The position numbers and the translations under genes are program-made. A stretch of 64,000 bases of DNA. Origin: Nocardiopsis sp. ATB16-24. Its GTDB lineage: Bacteria; Actinomycetota; Actinomycetes; Streptosporangiales; Streptosporangiaceae. The notes beneath the pieces are model-generated. The model saw only the letters and a list, made by a program, of their open reading frames with translations. It had not been told where the DNA came from and searched no databases. Below, in pieces: positions 29,355 to 38,632 of this stretch (positions are counted from its first letter, which is position 1; each line of letters opens with the position of its first letter). The stretch is from positions 62,001 through 126,000 of the forward strand of contig NZ_JASCXJ010000017.1 in the NCBI RefSeq assembly GCF_030271535.1. The letters run 5' to 3'.

Positions 29355-31142
29355 TCACCGTCCGCCCGGAAGGAAGTCCTGGGCCTTGGCCTTGATCCCC
29401 TGCCTGAGCACCTCCCACGCCTCGGGGTCCCCCTTGGCCAGTGCCTTGGCCACGCTCTCCATCTGCTCCAGCGTCGCGTGCGGAGGAATCGGGGGGACGG
29501 CCGGGTCGGTGACGAACTCGACCAGGCAGGGGCGGTCCGCCGCCAGGGCCCGCCGCCAGGCGTCGCGCACGTCGTCGGGATCCTCCACCCTGATCCCCAG
29601 CATCCCGATGCTCTCGGCGAACCCGGCGTAGGGGAAGTCGGGGAGCCGTTGCGAGGGAATGAACTGGGGGGCGTTCCCCATCGCCCGCAGCTCCCAGGTC
29701 ACCTGGTTGAGGTCGCGGTTGTTGAGGACGGCGACGACGAGCCGTGGGTCCTCCCACTCCCGCCAGTAGTGACCGATGGTGATCAGTTCGTTGAGACCGC
29801 TCATCTGCATGGCACCGTCTCCGACGAGGGCGACCACCGGCCTGTCGGGGCGGGCGAACTTCGCCCCCGTGGCGTAGGGCGCGCCGGGGCACATCGTGGC
29901 AAGGGTCCCCGACAGGGAACCGCGCATGCCCTCCCGGAACCTCAGGTGCCGCGCGTACCAGTTGGCCACCGAACCGGAGTCGGCCGTCACGATCACGTCG
30001 TCCGGCAGCAACGGGGACAGTTCGTGGAAGACCCGTTCGGGGTTGACCGGATCGGCCTCGACGTGCGCGTGACGTTCGAGGACCCGGTTCCAGCGCTCGA
30101 CGTCCCCCTCGATCTTCTCCCGCCACGACCGGTCGGTCTTGCGGTCGACCAGGGACAGCAGCATCCGTAGCGTCTCGGCGGCGTCCCCGACCAGGTTGCA
30201 CTCGAACGGGTAGCGCATCCCGATCATGGTCGGGTCGATGTCGATCTGGACCGCCCTGGCCTGACCGAACTCGGGCAGGAACTGGGTGTAGGGGAAACTG
30301 GACCCCACCATGAGCAGGGTGTCGCAGTCGCGCATCATCTCGTAGGAGGGACGTGTGCCCAACAGGCCGATCGCGCCCGTCACGAAGGGCAGGTCGTCGG
30401 GCAGCACGTCCTTGCCCAGCAGGGCCTTGGCCACCCCGGCGCCGAGAGCGTCGGCCATGGCGACGACCTCGGGCGCGGCTCCCCTCGCGCCCTGACCCAC
30501 GAGGACGGCGACGCGCTCGCCCTCGTTCAGGATGGCGGCGGCCTCCGCCAGGTCCTCCGGGGCGGGCGTGGACTGCGCCGAGGGCACCCCGAGACTGGAG
30601 GGCACCATCTTGAACTCGTGCTCGGGCGCCGAGTACTCCAGCTCCTGGACGTCGCCGGGGATGACGACGGCGGTGACCGTGCGTCTGCTCACGGCGGTCC
30701 GGATCGCCCGGTCCAGCACGTTGGGCAGCTGCTCCGGCACGGTGACCATCTGCAAGTAGTCGCCGGCGACGTCCTTGTAGAGGGACAGCAGGTCGACCTC
30801 CTGCTGGTAGGAACCGCCCAACGCGGTGCGGTCGGTCTGTCCGATGATCGCCACCACCGGCACGTGGTCGAGCTTGGCGTCGTAGAGACCGTTCAGCAGA
30901 TGGATGGCCCCCGGCCCGGAGGTGGCCGCGCACACGCCCAGACGGCCGGAGAACTTCGCGTATCCGACGGCCTCGAAGGCCGCCAGCTCCTCGTGCCGAG
31001 CCTGTACGAAGCGGGGCTTGTTCCCCGCCCGGTCCCAAGCCGCGAGCAGACCGTTGATCCCGTCACCGGCGTAGGAGAAGACGTGCTCGACCCCCCACTC
31101 CCGCAGGCGCTTCAGCACGTGGTCGGCCACCAGTTCCGCCAT
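29355..31142 (-). CDS. ThDP-dependent enzyme, PoxB/pyruvate oxidase-like
   Basis: A 595-aa protein with the three acetohydroxyacid-synthase-type domains. The N-terminal PYR domain carries the ThDP glutamate in ARHEELAAFEAVGYAK. The middle domain shows LVGQGARGAAPEV. The C-terminal domain has the ThDP motif GDGAMQMSGLNELITI...VLNN. GSYQQEVDLLSLYKDVAGDY is typical of pyruvate:quinone oxidoreductase-like enzymes. If it is an oxidase it could produce H2O2, which would fit the nearby catalase, but a quinone-linked or decarboxylase role is equally possible. ATG 31142 is the first good start. Confidence 0.82.
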   Translation of the reverse strand: MAELVADHVLKRLREWGVEHVFSYAGDGINGLLAAWDRAGNKPRFVQARHEELAAFEAVGYAKFSGRLGVCAATSGPGAIHLLNGLYDAKLDHVPVVAIIGQTDRTALGGSYQQEVDLLSLYKDVAGDYLQMVTVPEQLPNVLDRAIRTAVSRRTVTAVVIPGDVQELEYSAPEHEFKMVPSSLGVPSAQSTPAPEDLAEAAAILNEGERVAVLVGQGARGAAPEVVAMADALGAGVAKALLGKDVLPDDLPFVTGAIGLLGTRPSYEMMRDCDTLLMVGSSFPYTQFLPEFGQARAVQIDIDPTMIGMRYPFECNLVGDAAETLRMLLSLVDRKTDRSWREKIEGDVERWNRVLERHAHVEADPVNPERVFHELSPLLPDDVIVTADSGSVANWYARHLRFREGMRGSLSGTLATMCPGAPYATGAKFARPDRPVVALVGDGAMQMSGLNELITIGHYWREWEDPRLVVAVLNNRDLNQVTWELRAMGNAPQFIPSQRLPDFPYAGFAESIGMLGIRVEDPDDVRDAWRRALAADRPCLVEFVTDPAVPPIPPHATLEQMESVAKALAKGDPEAWEVLRQGIKAKAQDFLPGGR

Positions 31143-31472
31143 GACGCTCCCTCCCGGGTCGACACCGTCGGCGGCGCCGCGTCCGCGGCCTCCGGGCCGC
31201 TCCGCGCGCGTGCGCCCCCGCGGTTCGCCCTCCTTCGGACACGGGTCGCTCCGCTGGCGCGCCTACCCCGACCTCACGTCCGCATTCACCTCGAACGTCG
31301 GGGCCGTCGCGGACGAACGCCGACCACCCCCGCCCGGGAGGCGTTCCGCGAAGGTTCCGCCGCCGAGGGACGACCCGACCGGGAGTGACTCGTGTCACTT
31401 CGGGTAGTCGTCCACCGCCTCTTCCGTGATCGCGGAGGTGGAGGAGGCGCACACGAACACGGGGAGGAAACC
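31143..31472. other. Divergent gap, ThDP enzyme vs DUF4383 gene
   Basis: The 330-nt gap must hold the two divergent promoters. It is very GC-rich and I find no convincing -10/-35 pair, strong dyad or gene. GGGGAGGAAACC at its right end is the DUF4383 ribosome site. Confidence 0.4.
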
Positions 31473-31931
31473 ATGTCCGGAAGGACGCCGTCCCAAGGCG
31501 GGACCCAGATTTCTCGCGAGCCCGTCCGCATCGCCGCGCTCGTCGTCGGCATCGTCTTCCTGGTGGTGGGGGTGATGGGGTTCATCCCCGGCCTGACCAC
31601 GAACTACGACCAGATGCAGTTCGCGGGCCATCACTCCGAGGCCTACCTACTCGGTCTCTTCCAGGTGTCGATCCTGCACAACCTGGTCCACCTGGTCTTC
31701 GGCGTGGCCGGGGTGGCGATGGCGCGCACCGCGGCGGCGGCCAGGCTCTTCCTCGTCGGCGGTGGCGTGATCTACCTGGTGTTGTGGCTGTACGGCCTGG
31801 TGGTCGAATACGACAGCGCGGCGAACTTCGTGCCGCTCAACGACGCCGACAACTGGCTGCACCTGGGGCTGGGGATCGGCATGCTCGCGCTCGGGTTCCT
31901 CCTGAAGCCCACCGACAGGGCGGGGCGCTAG
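31473..31931 (+). CDS. DUF4383 four-TM membrane protein
   Basis: The 152-aa protein shows the DUF4383 pattern: IVFLVVGVMGFIPGLTT, LLGLFQVSILHNLVHLVFGV with the conserved HNLVH, GGGVIYLVLWLYGLV and NWLHLGLGIGMLALGF. Four membrane segments are present. Family function is unknown; homologues occur widely in actinobacteria. ATG 31473 follows GGGGAGGAAACC; the 27 upstream codons lack homology. Confidence 0.88.
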   Translation: MSGRTPSQGGTQISREPVRIAALVVGIVFLVVGVMGFIPGLTTNYDQMQFAGHHSEAYLLGLFQVSILHNLVHLVFGVAGVAMARTAAAARLFLVGGGVIYLVLWLYGLVVEYDSAANFVPLNDADNWLHLGLGIGMLALGFLLKPTDRAGR

Positions 31932-31990
31932 ACGGACGCGGGCCGAGCCCCGGAGGGATTCCGGGGACCCGGCCCGCGCGTCGACGCCGA

Positions 31991-32455
31991 TCAGCGTCGA
32001 TCGAGCCACTCGTAGGCGGCACTGGTGGCACAGGCGTAGACGGCGTGGTGCCACAGGTCGACCCCGACCTCCTTCACGCCCCACCGCCAGGCCGGGGGTG
32101 CCGTCCCCGTGGCGGGAAGGGCGACCTGCTCACCGCCCCACACCAGGGCCAGGTGCGCGGCCGCCGCGAGGGGACCGTGCAGTCCGGCGGCGCCGAGCAG
32201 CCCTCGGACGGCCCCCCACGAGGTTCCGTACCCCCAGTGGACCAGCGTGTTGAACCTCCGCTCCCCCGTCTCCCCGCTCGGCCGGACACCGAGCACCTTT
32301 CCCGCGGCGTCGGCGGGTGAGGAACTGTCCCCCCGACCGCGCAACTTCGCCTCGGCGGTGCTGGAGACCGTCATGGCGGCGGTGCCGACCAACCCGGCCA
32401 GCAGACCCCTGCCCACGGCGGAGGAGGCGGACGCGAGCACCGTCGCCGGTTCCAT
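31991..32455 (-). CDS. Hypothetical membrane protein downstream of catalase
   Basis: The 154-aa protein has a hydrophobic N-terminal segment with GRGLLAGLVGTAAMTVSSTAE, then NTLVHWGYGTSWGAVRGLL and two further hydrophobic stretches (LAAAAHLALVWGGEQVALPA and the C-terminal ACATSAAYEWL). This resembles small membrane proteins of the DUF1440 type, but I cannot confirm the family. It starts 11 nt after the catalase stop, so it is in the same operon. Confidence 0.65.
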   Translation of the reverse strand: MEPATVLASASSAVGRGLLAGLVGTAAMTVSSTAEAKLRGRGDSSSPADAAGKVLGVRPSGETGERRFNTLVHWGYGTSWGAVRGLLGAAGLHGPLAAAAHLALVWGGEQVALPATGTAPPAWRWGVKEVGVDLWHHAVYACATSAAYEWLDRR

Positions 32456-32466
32456 ACCGGTCCTCC

Positions 32467-34125
32467 TCAACGCTCGACCACGTGCCGCTGGTTGGGCACG
32501 CAGTGGGTCATCGTCAGACCCGACACGTCGCGGGGACCGTTCCTGCCCAGGTTGGCCAGGCGCTGGCGGTCCTCGTCGGTGAGGTCCTGACTCTGCAACG
32601 GATCCAGGTGCGCCACGTCCTCCGGCTTGATGTTCAGTCGCTCGCCGACGCGCAGCCCGAGGTCGTCCTCGACCAGCAGGAGGTGCCAGACCATGCGCTC
32701 CTGGATGGGACGGACACACTGGGAGAGCTGTGTCGCGAAGTTGTGCACGAGGTCGTCGCGCTCCCACTGTTCCATCAGCATGTAGCGCTGCCCGGCCTGC
32801 TTGTAGTCGTTGGTGCGCACGATGCGCTTGCGGGTGAGCCGGCCCCGGATCTCCGGGCCCTGCTCGTCGTGCGTGGGGTACTGGGCCTCACGCAGGCCGC
32901 CGGTGATGGACGGCTCGTAGTTGACGTGCGGATTCTCCCCCGTGGAGTCCTGGTAGTAGGCCATCATGCCGTCGCGCTGGTTGGTGCGCACCGTGGCGTT
33001 CTTGGCCTGGTTCACCGGGAGCTGGAGGTAGTTGGGCCCCACCCGGTGACGCTGGGTGTCGCTGTAGGAGAAGGTGCGACCGACCAGCATCTTGTCGTCG
33101 GAGAAGTCCAGGCCGTCCACGAGCACACCGGTGCCGAAGGAGATCTGCTCGTTCTCGGTGAAGTTGTCCGACACGGTGCGGTCGAGCACCATCCGCCCCA
33201 CCGGCTTGGGCGGGAAGTCGTTCTCCGGCCAGGTCTTGGTGTCGTCCAACGGGTCGAAGTCGAGTTCGAGGTGTTCGTCGTCGCTCATCATCTGCACGAG
33301 AAGCTCCCATTCGGGGTGGTCGCCCCGATTGATGGCTTCGTGCAGGTCCTTCGTCGCGTGGCCGGTGTCGGTCGCCTGGATGTTGGCGGCGTCGGCCTCG
33401 GTCATGCTGCGCACACCCTGCTTGGGCATCCACGTGTACTTGACCAGAACGGTCTCGCCCACGTCGTTGACCCACTTGTAGGTGTTGACGCCGAAGCCCT
33501 GCTGGTGCCGGTAGCTCGCGGGGATGCCGCGCGGGCTGAACAGGTTGACCAGCATGTGCAGGCACTCCGGTGTCTGCGACATGAAGTCGAAGATGCGGTT
33601 GGGCTCTTGGCGGAAGGTCACCGGGTCCGGCTTGAGCGAGTGGATCACGTCCGGGAACTTGATGGCGTCGCGGATGAAGAACACCGCGAGGTTGTTGCCC
33701 ACCAGGTCCCAGTTGCCCTCCTCGGTGTAGAACTTGACGGCGAACCCGCGCGGGTCGCGGGCGCACTCCGAGGAGTCCCGTCCGCCGATGACGGTGGAGA
33801 AGCGTACGGCGACGTCGGTACGCTTCCCCGCGGTCTGGAAGAGCTTGGCCCGGGTGTAGCGGCTGATCGGTTCGTCACCCCACTTGCCGTAGGCCTCGAA
33901 GTAGCCGAACGCGGTCACGCCGCGCGCGTGCACCACCCGCTCGGGGATGCGCTCACGGTCGAAGTGACTGATCTTCTCCAGGAACTGGTAGTTCTCCAGC
34001 GTGGCGGGCCCCCGCTCGCCGACCGTCCGCTGGTTCTGGTTGTCGAAGACAGGGTGCCCCTGGCGGTTGGTGAGGACCTCCCGGTCGTCCCCCGGTGCCG
34101 GACCCTGACTGGATACGTCCGTCAT
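32467..34125 (-). CDS. Monofunctional haem catalase
   Basis: A 552-aa catalase decomposing H2O2 in the cytoplasm. Distal residues are His66 in [14 protein letters not shown] and Asn138 in [11 protein letters not shown]. The haem-iron tyrosine is Tyr354 in [17 protein letters not shown]. The size and a C-terminus without a flavodoxin-like extension suggest the small-subunit, clade 3 type (inference). It heads a minus-strand operon with a small membrane protein. No OxyR- or Fur-type gene is adjacent. Confidence 0.95.
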   Translation of the reverse strand: MTDVSSQGPAPGDDREVLTNRQGHPVFDNQNQRTVGERGPATLENYQFLEKISHFDRERIPERVVHARGVTAFGYFEAYGKWGDEPISRYTRAKLFQTAGKRTDVAVRFSTVIGGRDSSECARDPRGFAVKFYTEEGNWDLVGNNLAVFFIRDAIKFPDVIHSLKPDPVTFRQEPNRIFDFMSQTPECLHMLVNLFSPRGIPASYRHQQGFGVNTYKWVNDVGETVLVKYTWMPKQGVRSMTEADAANIQATDTGHATKDLHEAINRGDHPEWELLVQMMSDDEHLELDFDPLDDTKTWPENDFPPKPVGRMVLDRTVSDNFTENEQISFGTGVLVDGLDFSDDKMLVGRTFSYSDTQRHRVGPNYLQLPVNQAKNATVRTNQRDGMMAYYQDSTGENPHVNYEPSITGGLREAQYPTHDEQGPEIRGRLTRKRIVRTNDYKQAGQRYMLMEQWERDDLVHNFATQLSQCVRPIQERMVWHLLLVEDDLGLRVGERLNIKPEDVAHLDPLQSQDLTDEDRQRLANLGRNGPRDVSGLTMTHCVPNQRHVVER

Positions 34126-34305
34126 GACTGCTCCCCCACAACGTCGTCATGTTCGCTTCCCAGACCTCCCCTGCCCACCGTCGCGCCCGGGGACTCACGG
34201 CCAGGGAAGAGCAGGGGAAGTCCTTACCAATCGGGGGACGTGCCAAGACCTCCGTCCTGGTAGGAGGGGTTGCAGGAGTGGTCCGGGTCCGTGGACGGCG
34301 GGCCA

Positions 34306-34321
34306 TGTTTCACGTGAAACC
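34306..34321. other. parS: parS centromere-like site (ParB-binding)
   Basis: GTTTCACGTGAAAC at 34307-34320 is a perfect 14-bp palindrome matching the bacterial parS core; the 16-mer differs from TGTTTCACGTGAAACA only at its last base. It lies in the 365-nt divergent gap between catalase (-) and the formate dehydrogenase operon (+), about 33 kb from oriC, within the range expected for origin-proximal parS sites. The rest of the gap shows no gene; CGGAGGCGAGC at its end is the ribosome site of the next gene. Confidence 0.9.
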
Positions 34322-34490
34322 TCGTTACCGCCGACACCATGGGATCCCCACGGATCGACCAGGGGCGGCGTGTCCCCACCCACGGGGACCGCCCCTTGGC
34401 ACACGGTGGAGGACCGGTCCCATTCCTGTCCGTGGGTAGCGGGAGATCTGGAGACGTCAACGGGCCCCCGGGGCCGATGCGGAGGCGAGC

Positions 34491-37400
34491 ATGGGCGTGC
34501 GCACGTGGATCGAGTCGTGGCCGGTGTACCGGCAGCTCACCGGTGAGGACCGGATGGGGCTCGGGGCGGCGGCGAAGTCGAGCCGGACGGAGAACCTCAG
34601 AACCCGCACGGAGGACGCCGACAGGGTCGTGCAGTCCGTCTGTCCCTACTGCGCGGTGGGTTGTTCCCAGAACGTCTACGTCAAGGACGAGAAGGTCGTC
34701 CAGATCGAAGGCGACCCGGACTCCCCCGTCAACCGCGGACGCCTGTGCCCCAAGGGGGCGGCGAGCCTCCAGCTCACCACCGGGTCCAGCCGGGAGGAAA
34801 AAGTCCTCTACCGCCGTCCCCACGGCACCGACTGGGAGGAACTCGACCTCGACACCGCCATGCGGATGGTGGCCGAGAGGGTGATCCGCACCCGCGAGGA
34901 GACGTGGGAGGACGAGTACCGCGGGCTGAAGGTGGCCCGCACCTTGGGGATCGCCAGCCTCGGTGGCGCCACCCTGGACAACGAGGAGAACTACTTCATC
35001 AAGAAGCTCCTGACCGCGCTCGGCGTCATCCAGGTGGAGAACCAGGCCCGGGTGTGCCACAGCTCGACCGTCGCGGGACTCGGGACGAGCTTCGGTCGTG
35101 GCGGGGCGACCATGTTCCTCCAGGACCTACAGAACTCCGACTGCATCGTCATCGAGGGTTCCAACTTCGCCGAGGCGCATCCCGTCGGCTTCCAGTGGGT
35201 CATGGAGGCCAAGGCGCGTGGAGCGGTGGTCATCCACGTCGACCCCCGCTTCAGCCGCACCAGTGCCCTCGCCGACCTCTACGTGCCCATCCGCGCGGGC
35301 ACCGACATCGCCTTCCTCGGCGCGATCATCAACCACGTCCTGACCGAGGAGAAGTACTTCCGCGACTACGTGCTCGCCTTCACCAACGCCGCGACGATCG
35401 TCGGCGAGGAGTTCCAGGACACCGAGGACCTGGACGGCCTGTTCTCGGGGTTCTCCGAGGAGAGCAAGACCTACGACGTCACCAGCTGGAGCTACGACGG
35501 AGTGGAGGTCGCCGCCGCGTCCGGCAACCGTAACCAGCTGTACAAGACGCGCTCGGAGGCGGATGTCTCCATCAGCCATTCGGGACACCCCGAACAGCAG
35601 GGCTCGGGGGGCGCGGTGATCAGGAACGCCTCCAAGGAGGACCCGACGCTCACCGATCCACGCTGTGTGTTCCAGATCCTCAAACGCCACTACTCGCGCT
35701 ACACGCCGGAGATGGTGGAGGAGGTCTGCGGCATCCCGCAGGAGACCTTCCGGCGCGTGTGCGACCACCTCACCGAGAACTCCGGCCGTGACCGCACCAG
35801 CGCCTTCTGCTACGCCGTGGGCTGGACCCAGCACACCGTCGGATCGCAGTACATCCGCGCCGCCTCCATCCTCCAGCTGTTGCTGGGCAACATCGGGCGG
35901 CCCGGGGGCGGTATCCAGGCACTGCGCGGGCACGCCAGCATCCAGGGCTCCAGCGACGTGCCGACCCTGTTCGACCTGTTGCCGGGGTACCTGCCCATGC
36001 CGCACGCCCACAAGGACCAGTCCCTGGCGGGCTACATCCGGGCCAACGGGCACCCGCACAAGGGCTTCTGGTCCAACATGGACTCCTACATGATCAGCCT
36101 GCTCAAGGCGTGGTGGGGCGAGAACGCGACCGCCGAGAACGACTACTGCTTCGACTACCTCCCCCGGCTCACCGGCTCCCACAGCCACTACGACACCGTC
36201 ATGGCCCAGATCGCCGGGGACTGCAAGGGCTACTTCCTCATGGGCGAGAACCCGGCGGTGGGGTCGGCCAACAGCAGGGCCCAGCGCATGGGCATGGCCG
36301 AACTCGACTGGTTGGTCGTACGCGACTTCTCGCTGATCGAGAGCGCCACCTGGTGGAAGGACGGTCCGGAGATCGAGTCCGGGGAGAAGAGGACCGAGGA
36401 CATCGCCACCGAGGTGTTCTTCTTCCCCGCCGCCGCGCACACCGAGAAGTCGGGCACCTTCACCAACACCAACCGGACACTCCAGTGGCACGACCGTGCC
36501 GTGCTCCCCAAGGGGGACCAGCGCAGCGATCTGTGGTTCATGTACCACCTGGGACGGATCATCCGTGAGATGCTCGCCGACTCCGACGACCCGAAGGATC
36601 GCGCGATCCTCGACCTGACCTGGGACTACCCGTTGGAGGAGGACGGTGAGCCCGACGCCGCCGCCGTCCTGCGCGAGATCAACGGCCACGACTCCGAGGG
36701 CCGTCCGCTCAGTGTCTACACCGAACTGCGCGACGACGGATCGACCTCGTGCGGCTGCTGGATCTACTGCGGCGTCTTCAAGGACGGGGTGAACCAGGCG
36801 GCACGCAAGAAGCCCCACACCGAACAGGACTGGATCGCCGCCGAATGGGCCTGGTCGTGGCCGGACAACCGGCGCATCCTCTACAACCGAGCCTCCGCCG
36901 ACGAGAACGGGGAACCGTGGAGCGCCCGGAAGAGCCTCGTGTGGTGGGACGCGGAGCAGGGCAGCTGGGTCGGGCACGACACGCCCGACTTCGAGAACCG
37001 CAAGGCACCCGACTACCGTCCGCCCGAGGACGCGCAGGGCGTGGCCGCGCTGAGCGGACGGGACGCCTTCATCATGCAGGCCGACGGCAAGGGGTGGCTG
37101 TACGCGCCGGCCGGGCTCAACGACGGACCGATGCCCACGCACTACGAGCCCCAGGACACACCGTTCGCCAACCCCCTGTACGGACACCAGCGCAACCCGA
37201 CGCGACTGACCTATCCGCACGAGTACAACCTGTACCACCCCGACCCCGGCACACCGGAGGCCGAGGTCTACCCGTACGTGGTGACCACCTACCGGCTCAC
37301 CGAGCACTTCACCGCGGGGGGCATGAGCAGGTGGACGCCCTACCTGTCGGAGTTGCAACCCGAGTTCTTCTGTGAGATCGGGCCCGAACTGGCCGAGGAA

Positions 37401-37745
37401 CGGGGACTCGAACACGGCGGCTGGGCCACCATCGTGAGCGCGCGCAACGCCATCGAGGCCAGGGTCATGGTCACCGACCGGATGGTCCCGCTGAGGGTAC
37501 AGGGGAAGGTGATCCACCAGATCGGTCTGCCCTACCACTGGGGGCCCAACGGGTACTCCACCGGTGACGCGGCCAACGAGCTGATGTCCATCTCCCTGGA
37601 TCCCAACGTGCACATCCAGGAGGTCAAGGCGATCACGGCCGACATCCGACCGGGTCGTCGGCCCAGGGGACCCGAGCGCCTCGCCCTGGTGAGGGAGTAC
37701 CACGCGAGGGCCGGAATCACGGAACAGACGGGACTGGAGGTGTGA
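34491..37745 (+). CDS. fdhA: Formate dehydrogenase-like molybdopterin oxidoreductase, large subunit
   Basis: A 1084-aa catalytic subunit. The N-terminal [4Fe-4S] motif is Cys51-x2-Cys54-x3-Cys58-x27-Cys86 (CPYCAVGCSQ ... GRLCPKG). The molybdenum ligand is Cys189 in QARVCHSSTVAGL, where E. coli enzymes have selenocysteine, followed by the conserved His190. The C-terminal dinucleotide-binding domain includes PLRVQGKVIHQIGLPYHWG. No twin-arginine signal is present (MGVRTWIESWPVYRQL), so the subunit is probably cytoplasmic. It overlaps the iron-sulfur subunit by 4 nt. Formate as substrate is likely but not proven. Confidence 0.9.
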   Translation: MGVRTWIESWPVYRQLTGEDRMGLGAAAKSSRTENLRTRTEDADRVVQSVCPYCAVGCSQNVYVKDEKVVQIEGDPDSPVNRGRLCPKGAASLQLTTGSSREEKVLYRRPHGTDWEELDLDTAMRMVAERVIRTREETWEDEYRGLKVARTLGIASLGGATLDNEENYFIKKLLTALGVIQVENQARVCHSSTVAGLGTSFGRGGATMFLQDLQNSDCIVIEGSNFAEAHPVGFQWVMEAKARGAVVIHVDPRFSRTSALADLYVPIRAGTDIAFLGAIINHVLTEEKYFRDYVLAFTNAATIVGEEFQDTEDLDGLFSGFSEESKTYDVTSWSYDGVEVAAASGNRNQLYKTRSEADVSISHSGHPEQQGSGGAVIRNASKEDPTLTDPRCVFQILKRHYSRYTPEMVEEVCGIPQETFRRVCDHLTENSGRDRTSAFCYAVGWTQHTVGSQYIRAASILQLLLGNIGRPGGGIQALRGHASIQGSSDVPTLFDLLPGYLPMPHAHKDQSLAGYIRANGHPHKGFWSNMDSYMISLLKAWWGENATAENDYCFDYLPRLTGSHSHYDTVMAQIAGDCKGYFLMGENPAVGSANSRAQRMGMAELDWLVVRDFSLIESATWWKDGPEIESGEKRTEDIATEVFFFPAAAHTEKSGTFTNTNRTLQWHDRAVLPKGDQRSDLWFMYHLGRIIREMLADSDDPKDRAILDLTWDYPLEEDGEPDAAAVLREINGHDSEGRPLSVYTELRDDGSTSCGCWIYCGVFKDGVNQAARKKPHTEQDWIAAEWAWSWPDNRRILYNRASADENGEPWSARKSLVWWDAEQGSWVGHDTPDFENRKAPDYRPPEDAQGVAALSGRDAFIMQADGKGWLYAPAGLNDGPMPTHYEPQDTPFANPLYGHQRNPTRLTYPHEYNLYHPDPGTPEAEVYPYVVTTYRLTEHFTAGGMSRWTPYLSELQPEFFCEIGPELAEERGLEHGGWATIVSARNAIEARVMVTDRMVPLRVQGKVIHQIGLPYHWGPNGYSTGDAANELMSISLDPNVHIQEVKAITADIRPGRRPRGPERLALVREYHARAGITEQTGLEV

Positions 37746-38632
37746 GGGTGTCCGTGGACAGCAGTGGAAACGGCAGGCCCGAGCGGGTCGGTTTCTTCAC
37801 CGACACGAGTGTGTGCATCGGTTGTAAGGCCTGCGAGGTCGCCTGCAAGGAATGGAACATGGTCCCCGAGGACGGTATGGACTTCACGTCCATGTCGTTC
37901 GACAACACCGGGCGGTTGAGCGCCGACACCTGGCGTCACGTCGCCTTCGTCGAGCAGCGCGAACCCCTGGGCTTCCAGGACCCGGGCGTGGGCCGACCCG
38001 GGCCGGTCGACCTGGGCATGCCGGCCTTCGAACTGCCCGGAGCCTCCACGGGGGCCGAGGAACGCGGTGACTTCCGCTGGCTGATGTCCTCGGACGTGTG
38101 CAAGCACTGCACCAGTGCCGCCTGTCTGGACGTGTGCCCGACCGGCGCGCTGTTCCGGACGGAGTTCGACACCGTGGTGGTACAGGAGGACATCTGCAAC
38201 GGTTGTGGGTACTGCGTGCCGGCGTGCCCCTACGGGGTCATCGACCGGCGTGAGGGGGACGGCCGGGCCTGGAAGTGCACCCTGTGCTACGACCGGCTCG
38301 GGGAAGGGCTGGAACCGGCCTGCGCCAAGGCCTGCCCCACGGAATCGATCCAGTTCGGCAACCTGGACGAACTGCGTGAGCGAGCCGAGAAGCGCGTGGA
38401 GGACCTTCGGGAGGCGGGGGTGTCCTCCGCCCGCCTGTACGGCGAGGACCCGGCCAACGGGGTGGACGGCGCGGGCGCCTTCTTCCTGCTGTTGGACGAG
38501 CCGGAGGTCTACGGACTTCCGCCGGACCCGGTGGTGACCACCCGGGACCTGCCGTCGATGTGGAGGCACGCCGGTGTCGCGGCCGCCTCACTGCTGGTCG
38601 GAGCGGTCGCGATGTTCGCGGGGAGGCGCTGA
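37742..38632 (+). CDS. fdhB: Formate dehydrogenase iron-sulfur (beta) subunit
   Basis: A 296-aa ferredoxin-type protein with four [4Fe-4S] Cys clusters: CIGCKACEVACKEW (from residue 25), CKHCTSAACLDVCPTGAL, CNGCGYCVPACPYG and CTLCYDRL...CAKACP. The C-terminus has a single hydrophobic anchor (about 273-292, AGVAAASLLVGAVAMFAG). It passes electrons from the Mo subunit to the membrane subunit. GTG 37742 overlaps the fdhA stop by 4 nt; GTG 37748 is an alternative. Confidence 0.9.
   Translation: MRVSVDSSGNGRPERVGFFTDTSVCIGCKACEVACKEWNMVPEDGMDFTSMSFDNTGRLSADTWRHVAFVEQREPLGFQDPGVGRPGPVDLGMPAFELPGASTGAEERGDFRWLMSSDVCKHCTSAACLDVCPTGALFRTEFDTVVVQEDICNGCGYCVPACPYGVIDRREGDGRAWKCTLCYDRLGEGLEPACAKACPTESIQFGNLDELRERAEKRVEDLREAGVSSARLYGEDPANGVDGAGAFFLLLDEPEVYGLPPDPVVTTRDLPSMWRHAGVAAASLLVGAVAMFAGRR

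Noticed and set aside
28323-30170. 615-codon plus-strand frame spanning the MHS transporter and ThDP enzyme
   Set aside because: It crosses a terminator and two convergent real genes and has an Arg/Pro/His-biased composition.
35127-37703. 858-codon minus-strand frame inside the formate dehydrogenase large subunit
   Set aside because: It is antisense to a gene with intact Fe-S and Mo-binding motifs and shows no domain of its own.
34491-37745. Possible selenoprotein
   Set aside because: The position is an ordinary TGC cysteine codon (QARVCHSS) and no in-frame TGA exists before the stop.
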